DNA of 49,570 bases from positions 1 through 49,570 of the forward strand of contig JAISQE010000045.1 in the NCBI GenBank assembly GCA_031274425.1, written 5' to 3'. Below the pieces are notes generated by a model. The model searched no databases. It worked only from the letters and a program-made list of their open reading frames with translations, and was not told the DNA's origin. The first letter of the stretch is position 1. The number at the start of each line of letters is the position of its first letter. Position numbers and translations under genes: made by a program. This DNA comes from Synergistaceae bacterium. Lineage in GTDB: Bacteria; Synergistota; Synergistia; Synergistales; Aminobacteriaceae. Positions 8,602-16,885 of this stretch are shown piece by piece.

Positions 8602-9468
8602 CTACATTCTCGCAATTTTATTACAAACTTCGGTGATAAGCCATTGAGGCGTACTCGCCCCCGCGGCTATTCCAATCCTTATCTTACCCTGGAGCCACCC
8701 CCAATCCATCCCGTCGACGCTTTCTATCCAGAGGACATCCATTCCATTCGCTTCCGCTATATCCCGCAATTTCGCCGTATTGGCGCTTTCTTTGCCTCCG
8801 ATGAGCACCACGCCATCCACTTTTCCGGCAAGGCGGCGCACCGCGTCCTGCCGCTCCACCGTCGCTTTGCAAATAGTGTTGCAAACACAAAGCTCTCCCG
8901 TTTTCGACACCAACACGGAGGCGATGTCGGCAAGAAGTTCCTCCTGTTGAGTGGTTTGGGAGATCAAAGCGGCGCGGGAGCGTTTCGGTAATTTTTCGGC
9001 CTCCGCGACATTCGCGACGACGTCGATCGGTCCGTCCACATACCCCATAATCGATCGTATTTCCGGGTGCCGGGCGTCTCCCAGCAACACGACGTCGTAT
9101 CCCTGGGACGAGAGTTCGCTGGCTCGCTCCTGGGCTCGACGAACGTGGGGACACGTCATGTCGACGATCACTCCGCCCCTGCCGCGCAGGCCCTCGATCA
9201 CGGCCCTGGACTCCCCGTGCGCGCGAATGAGAACCATCGCCCCGTCCGGGACCTCATCCGCGTCCTGAGCCACCTTCAAACCCATCGTTTTGAGGCGCGC
9301 CACTTCCTGGGGATTGTGGATCGGCATCCCGATGGACCAGACCGCTCCCTTTGGAAGCAAAGCTCCTTGGGCCGAGGCTCGCGACTCCAAAGCATTTATG
9401 ATTTCGTCTACCGCCCGTTTCACGCCGAAACAAAACCCGGCTCGGTCGGCCATGATAATTTCTTTCAC
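8602..9468 (-). CDS. ispH: 4-hydroxy-3-methylbut-2-enyl diphosphate reductase (IspH/LytB)
   Basis: The 288-residue enzyme performs the last step of the MEP isoprenoid pathway, reducing HMBPP to IPP and DMAPP with a [4Fe-4S] cluster. The three cluster cysteines are visible at C13 (GFCFGVKRAV), C106 (DMTCPHV) and C200 (CNTICKAT). The start is GTG at 9468, preceded at a suitable distance by AGGA; an internal ATG (MADRAG) is a possible alternative. The gene sits between miaA and rpsA, 18 bases after miaA. This suits the family, because its product DMAPP is the substrate of MiaA. Confidence 0.95.
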   Translation of the reverse strand: MKEIIMADRAGFCFGVKRAVDEIINALESRASAQGALLPKGAVWSIGMPIHNPQEVARLKTMGLKVAQDADEVPDGAMVLIRAHGESRAVIEGLRGRGGVIVDMTCPHVRRAQERASELSSQGYDVVLLGDARHPEIRSIMGYVDGPIDVVANVAEAEKLPKRSRAALISQTTQQEELLADIASVLVSKTGELCVCNTICKATVERQDAVRRLAGKVDGVVLIGGKESANTAKLRDIAEANGMDVLWIESVDGMDWGWLQGKIRIGIAAGASTPQWLITEVCNKIARM

Positions 9469-9486
9469 TCCGATCAGTCCTGAACC

Positions 9487-10431
9487 TCAACGTTCCAAAT
9501 GTCTTTTCGCGGCCTCGAGAATATTCGTCCGCAAAGCGTAAGCACTCGATACCGACACATCATACCATAAGGTAGGGGCAAATTTTCCGAACCATGTCTG
9601 TTGTCGGCGGCAGAATGCTTTCGTTCGGCGAATATCCCCCTCCTCGGCGTCCTCCAGCGTCATCGTCCCGCGACAGTAAGCGGCGAGCTCTCTGTAGCCG
9701 AATCCCTGCATGGAGGGGAAGCGTTCGTCGAAGCCGTTTTTCAGAAGCCATTCGACCTCTTCGGGGTAACCCGACGCGAACTGCTTTCGAACACGGGACG
9801 CGATATTCTCGTAAAGTTCCGCGCGCGGCCGGTCGAGGCCGATATAGAGCACGTCGAATTCCGAACGCGGCTTTTCGCTTTCGGCGTAGAGGCGGGAGGG
9901 AGGCGTCCCGGTGAGCGCGTGGATCTCGAGAGCGCGCGACACGCGTCTTACGTCGTTGGGATGCAGTCTCGCGGCCGTCCGCCCGTCGACCTCCGCCAGC
10001 CTTTGATGGAGCGCCGCCGGCCCCTCCGACTCCGCGATGCGTTCGAAACGCGCCCGAGTCTCCTGGTCGTAGGGTAAGCCGGAGGAAAGCGCCCCGTGAA
10101 AAAGAGCGTTGTAGTAAAAGGGCGTTCCTCCCACGAAGAGCGGTACGCGCCCCCGATTTCGTATCCGGGCGGCGGCTTCTCGGGCCAAGTTCACGAACGA
10201 GGCGACGGTAAAAGGCTCGTCGGGATCCACGACGTCGATGACATGATGGAGTACGGAACTCCGCTCCGAGGGAGAGATTTTATCCGTCCCCACATTCATG
10301 TAACGATAAACTTGACGCGAGTCGACCGAGATCGCCTCGGCGTTTAAGGACGCCGCCAGCTCCAGGCTCAAGACGGTCTTGCCGACCGCGGTCGGCCCGA
10401 TGATCGCGACCACGGGGTACCCTTTCGTCAC
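9487..10431 (-). CDS. miaA: tRNA dimethylallyltransferase
   Basis: The 314-residue protein transfers a dimethylallyl group from DMAPP to A37 of tRNAs reading UNN codons. It shows the P-loop GPTAVGKT at residues 12-19, the conserved SVDSRQVYRYMNVGTDK block, and the family segments VGGTPFYYNALFHG and GFDERFPSMQGFGYRE. Length is normal for the family. Its start overlaps the stop of the Nudix gene by 4 bases, so the two are translationally coupled. The next gene, ispH, makes its DMAPP substrate. Confidence 0.95.
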   Translation of the reverse strand: MTKGYPVVAIIGPTAVGKTVLSLELAASLNAEAISVDSRQVYRYMNVGTDKISPSERSSVLHHVIDVVDPDEPFTVASFVNLAREAAARIRNRGRVPLFVGGTPFYYNALFHGALSSGLPYDQETRARFERIAESEGPAALHQRLAEVDGRTAARLHPNDVRRVSRALEIHALTGTPPSRLYAESEKPRSEFDVLYIGLDRPRAELYENIASRVRKQFASGYPEEVEWLLKNGFDERFPSMQGFGYRELAAYCRGTMTLEDAEEGDIRRTKAFCRRQQTWFGKFAPTLWYDVSVSSAYALRTNILEAAKRHLER

Positions 10432-10997
10432 TTAAAACATGCCCCGAGACCTTTCCACGCCATAAGCCACGACAAAGCGGCAAAGGTCTTGGCGTCCCGG
10501 ACAGCGCCCTTCGCCAACAACTGGGGAACCTCTTCGTATGGAACTTCCACGGCGCTGACGTCTTCGTCGTCGTCCTGAGGCAAACTGGAGGCGCTCAAGT
10601 CCTCCGCGAGAAAAAGCGTCAACAGCTCCGTGCAAAAACCGGGCGACGCGTAAAAACGTCCTATTTCCCGCAAAACGCCGGGAAACCAACCCAATTCCTC
10701 CCGCATCTCGCGCGTCGCGGCGTTCTTCGGGTCCTCGCCCTTTTCCACCAGTCCCGCGCAGATCTCGAGCGTCTCTTCCCCGGCGGCGTAGCGGAACTGC
10801 CGAACCAGGAGCACGCTGTTCCGCCCCGTCAGCGCCAGAACTCCCACGGCCGAATGATGCTCCACGACCTCCCGCGTCGTCCTGCGCCCCCCCTTCGTCT
10901 CTATTTCGTCGACCCGCAGATTCAAAATACGTCCGTCGTAGATTCTGCGGCTCGAGAGCAGGCGCTCCGTTCCCTGATATTCGTCCAATTCGTTCAT
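10428..10997 (-). CDS. Nudix hydrolase, ADP-ribose pyrophosphatase type
   Basis: The 189-residue protein has a complete Nudix box from G82 to W104 (G-x5-E88-x7-R96-E97-x2-E100-E101-x-G103). An upstream EVVEHHSAVGVLAL strand and the FYASPGFCTELLTLFLA segment match ADP-ribose pyrophosphatases (NudF/YqkG-like), where the conserved proline about 15-20 residues after the box helps specify ADP-ribose. It probably hydrolyses ADP-ribose or a related nucleotide sugar. It lies between korC (10 bases away) and miaA (overlapping) in the same minus-strand run. Confidence 0.88.
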   Translation of the reverse strand: MNELDEYQGTERLLSSRRIYDGRILNLRVDEIETKGGRRTTREVVEHHSAVGVLALTGRNSVLLVRQFRYAAGEETLEICAGLVEKGEDPKNAATREMREELGWFPGVLREIGRFYASPGFCTELLTLFLAEDLSASSLPQDDDEDVSAVEVPYEEVPQLLAKGAVRDAKTFAALSWLMAWKGLGACFK

Positions 10998-11007
10998 AAC
11001 GCCGGCG

Positions 11008-11625
11008 TCAAGGCAGAGGGCTCTGCCTGAAAAGCTCGTAGCCTTCGTTGAAGGCCTGGATGTTCAATTCTGCGATTTTCTTCGCGGGAAAATGATCCGC
11101 GATGGCTTTACGAAGAGAGTCCGAAGACGCGATTTTCTCCAGGTCCAAAACGCGCCCCACGCAGCCCAGAGCCACCATATTGGTGACGATTTCCCGGCCC
11201 AGCTTGTCCCGTGCCGTACGCACGATCGGCAGCGTGTAGACGCGCGCGTCGATACGGTTTTGCACATCCTCCACGCTCCCGCCTCCGTAAGCCGTGCTGA
11301 TCCCCGGCAGGTCGAGGACGAAAAAATCGTCGTACACAATTCGCCCTCCCGGCGCGGTATCGGGGGCAAATTCCCCCGCCGCGGCCTGAGTCAGGATCAC
11401 CTGCAGGTTCGGCGCCATCACCTTGGGATAATCGATGGGTTCGTGGGACACCACGACCTCGGCTTTCGACTTTCCGCCCCTGGCCTCCGGCCCGTAGGCC
11501 TGAGACTGGACGACGTAAAGCCCTTGTTCGTAAAGAGTGATGGCCTGCCCGATCAGTTCCGTCGCGAGAATCACCCCCTGCCCCCCGGAGCCCGCAATGC
11601 GAATTTCAAATCTTTCAGCCGCCAT
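11008..11625 (-). CDS. korC: 2-oxoacid:ferredoxin oxidoreductase, gamma subunit
   Basis: The 205-residue subunit has the gamma-domain hallmark GSGGQGVILATELIGQAI at the N-terminus and the SYGPEARGG-like segment (here QAYGPEARGGKSKAEVV). It belongs to the pyruvate/ketoisovalerate oxidoreductase gamma family. With KorA, KorB and KorD it converts a 2-oxoacid, most likely 2-oxoglutarate, plus CoA to acyl-CoA, CO2 and reduced ferredoxin in the cytoplasm. It begins 3 bases after korB, so the four genes are one unit. Confidence 0.92.
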   Translation of the reverse strand: MAAERFEIRIAGSGGQGVILATELIGQAITLYEQGLYVVQSQAYGPEARGGKSKAEVVVSHEPIDYPKVMAPNLQVILTQAAAGEFAPDTAPGGRIVYDDFFVLDLPGISTAYGGGSVEDVQNRIDARVYTLPIVRTARDKLGREIVTNMVALGCVGRVLDLEKIASSDSLRKAIADHFPAKKIAELNIQAFNEGYELFRQSPLP

Positions 11626-11628
11626 GCC

Positions 11629-12450
11629 TTACCCCTTCTTTCGAGCGCGTTCGATGACTTTACCGTACTGGTCCGTGTACTCCGGAACGTTTTTATCCAC
11701 AAACTCTCCGCACACCAGCTTGCCGACGAGTTCTTCGGAGGTCATGGTCTTCGCCTTGGTCAACGGCACGGAGACCTCTTTGAAGTAGTTGTAGTTGTCC
11801 ATCGGCAGACGCCGGTCGTTTTTCCGCCCGAATTGGGTATGGCAGTGCGTGATGATCTCGATGACCGAGAATCCCTTCTTTTTGATGCCGTTCATGATGA
11901 AGGTCTCCGCCTGCTTGGGATTGGCGATGGTGGTCCGGGCTACATAGGAAGCTCCCGCGCCCTCCGCCAGCTTGCATAGATCGAACGAGGGATCGACGGC
12001 GCCGTAGGGCGTCGTGGAAGCCCATGCCCCGACGGGGGTCGTGGGGCTGGCTTGCCCCCCGGTCATGCCGTAGATGTTGTTGTTCATGATAATCGCCGTG
12101 ATGTCGATATTGCGCCGACAGGCATGGATGAAGTGGTTGCCCCCGATGGCGGAACAATCCCCGTCGCCCATCACGTCCACCACCGTGAGTTCGGGCTTGT
12201 GCATTTTGATGCCCGTGGCGAAGGCCAGGGAACGTCCGTGGGTGGAATGCAGCGTGCAGGCGTTGATATAGCCCGCCATACGGCTGGAACAACCGATGCC
12301 CGAGGCAACCACGGTCTTGGTTTTGTCTTTGTTCAACCCCACCAGCGACCGAATCAGCGCGTGCATGATGACGCCGTGCCCGCACCCCGGACACCAGATA
12401 TGCGGCATGAAGCGCGTTCTGAGCCAACTCAAAACCTCCGCGCTCGGCAT
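11629..12450 (-). CDS. korB: 2-oxoacid:ferredoxin oxidoreductase, beta (TPP) subunit
   Basis: The start is taken at the ATG at 12450 (MPSAEVLSW), with GAGGAGG about 10 bases upstream and only 2 bases after korA; an upstream in-frame extension lies inside korA and is not real. The 273-residue subunit has the iron-sulfur/TPP region CPGCGHG and the thiamine-pyrophosphate motif starting GDGDCSAIGGNHF and closing with the NNNIYGMTGGQ loop. The GDGDC and TGGQ segments are typical of 2-oxoglutarate-type enzymes. It is the catalytic TPP-binding partner of KorA. Confidence 0.94.
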   Translation of the reverse strand: MPSAEVLSWLRTRFMPHIWCPGCGHGVIMHALIRSLVGLNKDKTKTVVASGIGCSSRMAGYINACTLHSTHGRSLAFATGIKMHKPELTVVDVMGDGDCSAIGGNHFIHACRRNIDITAIIMNNNIYGMTGGQASPTTPVGAWASTTPYGAVDPSFDLCKLAEGAGASYVARTTIANPKQAETFIMNGIKKKGFSVIEIITHCHTQFGRKNDRRLPMDNYNYFKEVSVPLTKAKTMTSEELVGKLVCGEFVDKNVPEYTDQYGKVIERARKKG

Positions 12451-12452
12451 CT

Positions 12453-13643
12453 TCAGGCCACCTCCTCGATAACCCGTCCGATTGCCGACGGCTTGAAAAG
12501 CTCTCCGTTCACCAAACTCAGGCCGCGAACTTCGCTCCTCCTCTTGACGACGCGCTCGACCTCCAGAACCATCTGCCCGCAATTCAGCTCCGGAACCAAG
12601 ATCATCTTAGCGCCCAGGGCCATTCTCGCCAATTCCTCGCCGGGAAAGGGCCAAAGGGTGATGGGACGGAAAAAACCCGCCGGGATTCCTCTTTTGCGCG
12701 CGTCCCGGACGGCGCGGAGGGCCGAACGCCCCACGCTTCCATAGGCCACGACAACGATGTCCGCTCCGTCCATATACTCCATTTCGTACTCGACGATGTC
12801 CTTACGCGCCCTGTCGACCTTGTTCATCAAGCGCAACATTTTCTTCTCGATCTCGGACGCGTTGTTGGTGGGGAACCCCCAATCGTTCGTGGTCAGGCCC
12901 GTGACATGCCAAGAATAACCGTCCCCAAACGCGGCCATGGCGGGCACTCCCGTCATAGGGTCCGCCTCGTAGGGCGTGAATTTTTCGGGAGGCATGGATG
13001 GCCGGGCGCGATTCACGATTTTGAGTTTACCGGGGTCTTTTTTCGTCACTTTTTCCCGCATGTGCCCGACGACCTCGTCGGAAAGAATCAACACGGGCTG
13101 ACGAAAACGCTCCGCCATATTGAACGCCTTGATGGCCAAATCGTAACATTCCTGCACCGAGGAAGGCGAGTAACAGATCGTCGCGTGGTCGCCGTGGGTC
13201 CCCCAACGCGCCTGCATAACGTCCTGCTGCGCCGTCTTCGTGGGGAGCCCCGTAGAGGGCCCGCCGCGCATGACGTCCACCACGACGATAGGAATCTCCG
13301 CGATGTAGGCCAGCCCCAGGTTTTCCTGTTTCAAAGAAAACCCGGGGCCCGAGGTCGCGGTGAGTGCCTTGGCTCCCGCAATGGACGCGCCGATGACCGA
13401 GGCGATGCCTCCGATCTCGTCTTCCATCTGAATGAATTTGCCGCCGATCTTCGGCAGTTCCTCCGCCATAACCTCCGCAATTTCGGTAGAGGGCGTTATG
13501 GGATATCCCCCGAAAAAGTCGCATCCGGCCAGGAGCGCGCCATGCGCCAAAGCCGTGTTGCCCTGCCAGAATGCCACGTCGCGCGCCGGCGATCGGTTAA
13601 ATGAAGCGAACTGTTCCGACATCTTATTTTCTTCACTAAACAT
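12453..13643 (-). CDS. korA: 2-oxoacid:ferredoxin oxidoreductase, alpha subunit
   Basis: The protein is 396 residues from 13643, or 389 from the alternative ATG at 13622 (MSEQFASF). It has the pyrimidine-binding domain signature GGYPITPSTEIAEVMAEELP, the ATSGPGFSLKQEN segment and the RGGPSTGLPTK motif typical of 2-oxoglutarate:ferredoxin oxidoreductase alpha chains. The stop of korD overlaps the first start by 8 bases, which supports translational coupling and the upstream start. It works with KorB (TPP), KorC and KorD, probably as a reductive or oxidative TCA-branch enzyme in this anaerobe. Confidence 0.94.
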   Translation of the reverse strand: MFSEENKMSEQFASFNRSPARDVAFWQGNTALAHGALLAGCDFFGGYPITPSTEIAEVMAEELPKIGGKFIQMEDEIGGIASVIGASIAGAKALTATSGPGFSLKQENLGLAYIAEIPIVVVDVMRGGPSTGLPTKTAQQDVMQARWGTHGDHATICYSPSSVQECYDLAIKAFNMAERFRQPVLILSDEVVGHMREKVTKKDPGKLKIVNRARPSMPPEKFTPYEADPMTGVPAMAAFGDGYSWHVTGLTTNDWGFPTNNASEIEKKMLRLMNKVDRARKDIVEYEMEYMDGADIVVVAYGSVGRSALRAVRDARKRGIPAGFFRPITLWPFPGEELARMALGAKMILVPELNCGQMVLEVERVVKRRSEVRGLSLVNGELFKPSAIGRVIEEVA

Positions 13644-13854
13644 TCTCCTCGACCTCCTTGATGGTTACCGCGAGATCGGGGCAGATGTTTTCGCACTGCC
13701 TGCACCCGATGCAGTCGCCTTCTCGCGCCGGAGTGGACTTCATCCGCCCGCTCATCTCCAGGACGGACCTCGGGCATACCCCTATGCACAAAGCGCAACC
13801 TTTACACCACGCGCTATTGACCCCCACGTTGAACTTCTTCGACAACAGCCGCAC
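13636..13854 (-). CDS. korD: 2-oxoacid:ferredoxin oxidoreductase, delta (2x[4Fe-4S]) subunit
   Basis: This 72-residue ferredoxin-type subunit has two CxxCxxCxxxC clusters (CKGCALCIGVC and CIGCRQCENIC). It passes electrons from the TPP site to external ferredoxin. The start appears to be GTG at 13854 directly after a G-run; a TTG three codons on has better spacing. It heads the kor genes, 55 bases after the HD-GYP gene, and overlaps korA by 8 bases. Confidence 0.9.
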   Translation of the reverse strand: MRLLSKKFNVGVNSAWCKGCALCIGVCPRSVLEMSGRMKSTPAREGDCIGCRQCENICPDLAVTIKEVEENV

Positions 13855-13887
13855 ACCCCCCGGTATTCCGACTTCAGGTCTTTCAAG

Positions 13888-13921
13888 AAATTTTAGAAAT
13901 CTATAAATTTTAGAAAGCTAT
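13888..13921. repeat. 17-bp tandem duplication across the HD-GYP stop codon
   Basis: Units 13888-13904 and 13905-13921 differ at one position. The second unit contains the stop codon of the HD-GYP gene (13910-13912), and the first duplicates it just upstream of korD. Confidence 0.8.
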
Positions 13922-15100
13922 TTTACCCACATCCTGCAACGGCCGCTGCACGAAAAGCGATTGGTTCAAACTCAGGTCCACGATCTTCATTTCTTCCACT
14001 TTGCGCCCCATGTGGTCGATTTGCAAAAGGACTTCGGGGCGCAACAAGTCTCTGTCCCGAGCGCCGACAACCACGCCCATGCTGCCGTCCGAAAGCTCTA
14101 CCGCCGTCCCCGGAGGGTAGAGGCCGATCGACACCAAAAGAATACGTACCACCACGGGATCGAAGTGCGTCGACATGTTGTCGATCATCAGGGAAACCGC
14201 GGCGCGACTCTCCATCGGTTCCTTATAAACCCGCTTTGCCGTGAGGGCGTCGAAAACATCCGCGACAGCCGATATTCTCGCCTCTATGCGGATTTCATCT
14301 TTCGCGAGGCCCTTGGGGTACCCCTTGCCGCCATAACGTTCGTGATGCCCGGCAATCACCGACAAAACCCCCTCATCGGCGACGCCGTTGGCGATCGCCA
14401 GCTCTTCTCCATAAACGGGGTGTTTTTTCATAATCGCAAACTCCTCGTCCGTCAGGGGCCCCGGCTTATTCAAGACCTCCTTCGGGACGAGCGCCTTCCC
14501 CAGGTCGTGCAAAATACCCCCCATGGACAGGCGCTCCACAATCTCCGGTTGATCCGGAAAAAGCCGGCTGGCGAGAAATCCCCCCAGAAGAGCGACGTTC
14601 AAAGAATGCACGTAGGTATATTCGTCCCATCCCCGCACTTTCCCCAGGCAAAGCATCACCTGCGGCGCCTGGGCCACTTCTTTGGCCAGGTTTCGTCCTT
14701 GCATGGCAAGCTGCGAAATGTCTTCGGGGCCGCATGTCCCCTTGGCGATGCGGTCGTAGACGTTTTCCACCTGCTCGACCGTCTGTCTGGCAAGCTCCGG
14801 ATCGACAACCGCCAAATTCGTTTCGGCGGCTTTCAGCATCGCTTCGAGTTCTCGGATGTCGACTTCATTGTGTATCACGATGGGAATCGAAAAAATTCCC
14901 CAACGGCGCAAGACTTTCTCCAAATCGTCGACGGAAGAAACCAACGAAGCCAATTCCGTCCCATGAGGCAGCAGAACGCTATTGCTCGCGGTAAGGACAT
15001 CTTCGGCCACTCTTGCGGGAGTCAGAGCGTATTCGCGTAATTCGCCCAAGGAGATACGTCTTTTTATGGTACGGGCAACAGGGCTTTTCTCAGGAGGCAT
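13910..15100 (-). CDS. HD-GYP domain phosphodiesterase
   Basis: The 396-residue protein has no membrane segment. The metal-binding HD doublet lies in GGILHDLGKALVPKEVLNKPG (about residue 185), and the GYP signature in HHERYGGKGYPKGL, followed by RISAVADVFDALTAKRVYKEP. HD-GYP proteins hydrolyse cyclic di-GMP or related dinucleotides. The common HHExxDGxGYP form has D where this protein has G, a tolerated variant. The N-terminal region (1-150) is a variable regulatory part. Start: ATG at 15100 with AAAGGAG upstream. It precedes the kor operon on the same strand and may be co-transcribed. Confidence 0.88.
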   Translation of the reverse strand: MPPEKSPVARTIKRRISLGELREYALTPARVAEDVLTASNSVLLPHGTELASLVSSVDDLEKVLRRWGIFSIPIVIHNEVDIRELEAMLKAAETNLAVVDPELARQTVEQVENVYDRIAKGTCGPEDISQLAMQGRNLAKEVAQAPQVMLCLGKVRGWDEYTYVHSLNVALLGGFLASRLFPDQPEIVERLSMGGILHDLGKALVPKEVLNKPGPLTDEEFAIMKKHPVYGEELAIANGVADEGVLSVIAGHHERYGGKGYPKGLAKDEIRIEARISAVADVFDALTAKRVYKEPMESRAAVSLMIDNMSTHFDPVVVRILLVSIGLYPPGTAVELSDGSMGVVVGARDRDLLRPEVLLQIDHMGRKVEEMKIVDLSLNQSLFVQRPLQDVGKIAF

Positions 15101-15143
15101 CTCCCCACTCCTTTAAAATAGCGATTCAAAAGTCATTTTTCAA

Positions 15144-15178
15144 GTTTCGAGTCTCAAGTCTCAAGTCTCAAGTCTCAA
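15144..15178. repeat. Heptanucleotide tandem repeat (GTCTCAA)n
   Basis: Four perfect GTCTCAA units run from 15151 to 15178, preceded by one degenerate unit GTTTCGA (15144-15150). They lie in the 102-bp gap between the HD-GYP gene and the DUF4365-like gene, just upstream of the HD-GYP ribosome-binding region on the minus strand. Such arrays change copy number by slippage. Confidence 0.95.
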
Positions 15179-15202
15179 GTTTTATCCTTGAATTAATTCA
15201 AT

Positions 15203-16141
15203 TTAAGGTTTTTTGTGCAGCTTATACTTGATGCTGTTTTCATAAGCGTCGTTTATTTTGCCCATAATGGACGGTCTCGGAAACTCTCCGCGCCTCAGAA
15301 AACGTTCGGTGATCAAAAACGCTTTTCCTAACTCGTTCAAAGAAAGTTTGAGTTGAAAACGAGCGATCTCGCCCGCCTCCACCGCCCAGGGGCGTATCGA
15401 CGCAAGCTCGGAAGAATCTATATCCTGCCCCGCGTTCACGACCTTTTCCCGATAAAACTCTTCGTCCACGGACAGATTGGCCCAAGGAAACAACGAAGGC
15501 AGCCGAAGACTGTAAGGCATGTCGGCGTCGGTTTGAAACATCCAATCGTAAACGGCGTCCCGCGTTCCGTCGATGTTGCACACGCAAAGCCTGAGGGTTC
15601 CTCTCGCCGATGGCCTATTGATCCATTCCTCCAGTTCGAGGATGACGTCTCTGCCCGCCTCCACAAGCTCCATCCAAGGCCGATCCAGCGCGAGACGAGA
15701 CAGGTAAGGACTATAACAGGGCAACGCCGATATGGCGGCGACGGCTTCCGGTCCGTATACTTGATCGTTGGGGATCACCAGCTCCCAGCTCGGCCCGTCC
15801 ACCTCGATAGTGTCCGCGCTCGCGAACTCCCATAAAATACGATCGCTTTTACGATCATAGATCATCACAAGGACGGGTACGGCATGTTGAAGCCAATAAG
15901 CCAGGTGCGACATTTCGCCTCGGCAGACGTACCCGCGCGCCCCCCGCTCCATCCATGCGCTTTCATCCGAGCGAATCTGCAGGCCGATCGATTTCCCCAT
16001 TTTGGGAAAATCTTCCGTAATTTCCAAATGAGCGTTCAGTCCGGTGTCCCCACTGCGTTGTTCTCGGAATATCAGCCCCGACAGCTGCGCGGATATTCGA
16101 CTTGCCGCATAGATGCCAATGCGTTCGGCTATGTCGTTCAA
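15203..16141 (-). CDS. DUF4365-like protein (possible degenerate PD-(D/E)xK nuclease fold)
   Basis: The 312-residue protein begins with TTG at 16141 behind GAGAGGTGA, or with GTG at 16150. The N-terminal 100 residues fit the DUF4365 pattern: a helix, then SGDTGLNAHLEI, then GKSIGLQIRS, then LAYWLQHAVPVLVMIYD. In nuclease-like members this reads D-x-G-x-D..E..Q-x-K; here the final Lys of QxK is Arg and the second Asp is Asn, so activity is doubtful. The C-terminal 200 residues were not recognised. DUF4365 proteins are often linked to defence, but no other defence gene lies nearby. Confidence 0.55.
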   Translation of the reverse strand: MNDIAERIGIYAASRISAQLSGLIFREQRSGDTGLNAHLEITEDFPKMGKSIGLQIRSDESAWMERGARGYVCRGEMSHLAYWLQHAVPVLVMIYDRKSDRILWEFASADTIEVDGPSWELVIPNDQVYGPEAVAAISALPCYSPYLSRLALDRPWMELVEAGRDVILELEEWINRPSARGTLRLCVCNIDGTRDAVYDWMFQTDADMPYSLRLPSLFPWANLSVDEEFYREKVVNAGQDIDSSELASIRPWAVEAGEIARFQLKLSLNELGKAFLITERFLRRGEFPRPSIMGKINDAYENSIKYKLHKKP

Positions 16142-16345
16142 AAAAAATCACCTCTCACCCTCGCAAATATGACGATCTTCTGGATTATAACTCAGTAAAA
16201 GCCCAATATGTTGTCCCTCGTGTCCGTTTACACGATATTTAGCGTTCCTCGGCTTGGCATCTTTAAAAAACCTTTTCCAATCCAGAATTTCTCTCCTCGA
16301 TGCTGATACTCTACAGAACTTGCCCCGCTTTTTCAAGTGTAAACA

Positions 16346-16367
16346 TTTTACCTACCTTTTACCTACC
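16346..16367. repeat. 11-bp direct tandem repeat
   Basis: TTTTACCTACC occurs twice in succession (16346-16356 and 16357-16367), 25 bases upstream of a TATAAT box. The rest of the gap 16142-16459 contains only a 62-codon TTG frame that I do not believe is real. The repeat could be a regulator site or one of the slippage duplications common in this window. Confidence 0.85.
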
Positions 16368-16391
16368 TTCTGAAGCATTCGAAGGGCATGG

Positions 16392-16397
16392 TATAAT
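16392..16397 (+). promoter_or_regulatory. TATAAT box of the small coiled-coil gene
   Basis: A consensus TATAAT lies 63 bases before the ATG at 16460. A second box, TATGAT, is at 16424-16429. The -35 regions are poor for both. The gene has a strong AAAGGAGGGA ribosome-binding site. Confidence 0.4.
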
Positions 16398-16459
16398 TTG
16401 CAAATAGCTCGTTATGGACTTGTTATGATTTGTGATACGCGTCGAAAGGAGGGATCACG

Positions 16460-16693
16460 ATGAGCGGAGCCTTTGTCAGAGACGACGAGGAGCGCGTTGC
16501 GCGACTGGAAGCTCAGACTTTGACGGAAAAACGTATGGCTTTATTGGAGATGTTGATTAAAAAGCGGGCGCGCATTGAAACCGATCCCAAGCTTTCGAAG
16601 CTGCCCGCCGCAAAAAAACGAGAGATCCTCGATAGAATAGCGCACGAAATCGATGAACTGCAAGAGCAGCTTGCCGTTCCCAACCAAGCGTGA
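16460..16693 (+). CDS. Small soluble helical protein, unknown function
   Basis: The 77-residue product is highly charged and almost entirely helical: MSGAFVRDDEERVARLEA, then a hydrophobic-heptad stretch around EKRMALLEMLIKK, then a second helix ending EIDELQEQL. It looks like a short coiled-coil hairpin. I recognise no family. A perfect AAAGGAGGGA ribosome-binding site and a TATAAT box support expression. It is monocistronic and converges on the DUF819 gene. Confidence 0.65.
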   Translation: MSGAFVRDDEERVARLEAQTLTEKRMALLEMLIKKRARIETDPKLSKLPAAKKREILDRIAHEIDELQEQLAVPNQA

Positions 16694-16830
16694 CGGCGAC
16701 GTAGCCTGCCGGCAAAACTCGAGCGCGATACCAATCAACGACCTTCCCAATCCAGAACTTTCCCGATCGACTTTCCACACTTCCACGCTTTCCACGGCTT
16801 CGGCCCGGTTCAAGAATTCAGACGAAACGA

Positions 16831-16867
16831 AACCCGCGCGCGCTTTTTTATCGAGTGCGCGCGGGTT
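16831..16867. terminator. Bidirectional hairpin between convergent genes
   Basis: An 11-bp perfect GC-rich stem (16831-16841 with 16857-16867) lies between the small plus-strand gene and the DUF819 gene, 20 bases from the DUF819 stop. The T run is inside the loop rather than after the stem, so efficiency is uncertain. Confidence 0.55.
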
Positions 16868-16885
16868 GCTTCTCGCACGTTTCCT

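Noticed and set aside
15144..15180. CRISPR-like array
   Set aside because: The units are 7 bp with no spacers, so this is a simple tandem repeat.
16148..16336. 62-codon TTG frame before the DUF4365-like gene
   Set aside because: No ribosome-binding site, no ATG, basic and cysteine-bearing random composition; more likely leader DNA.
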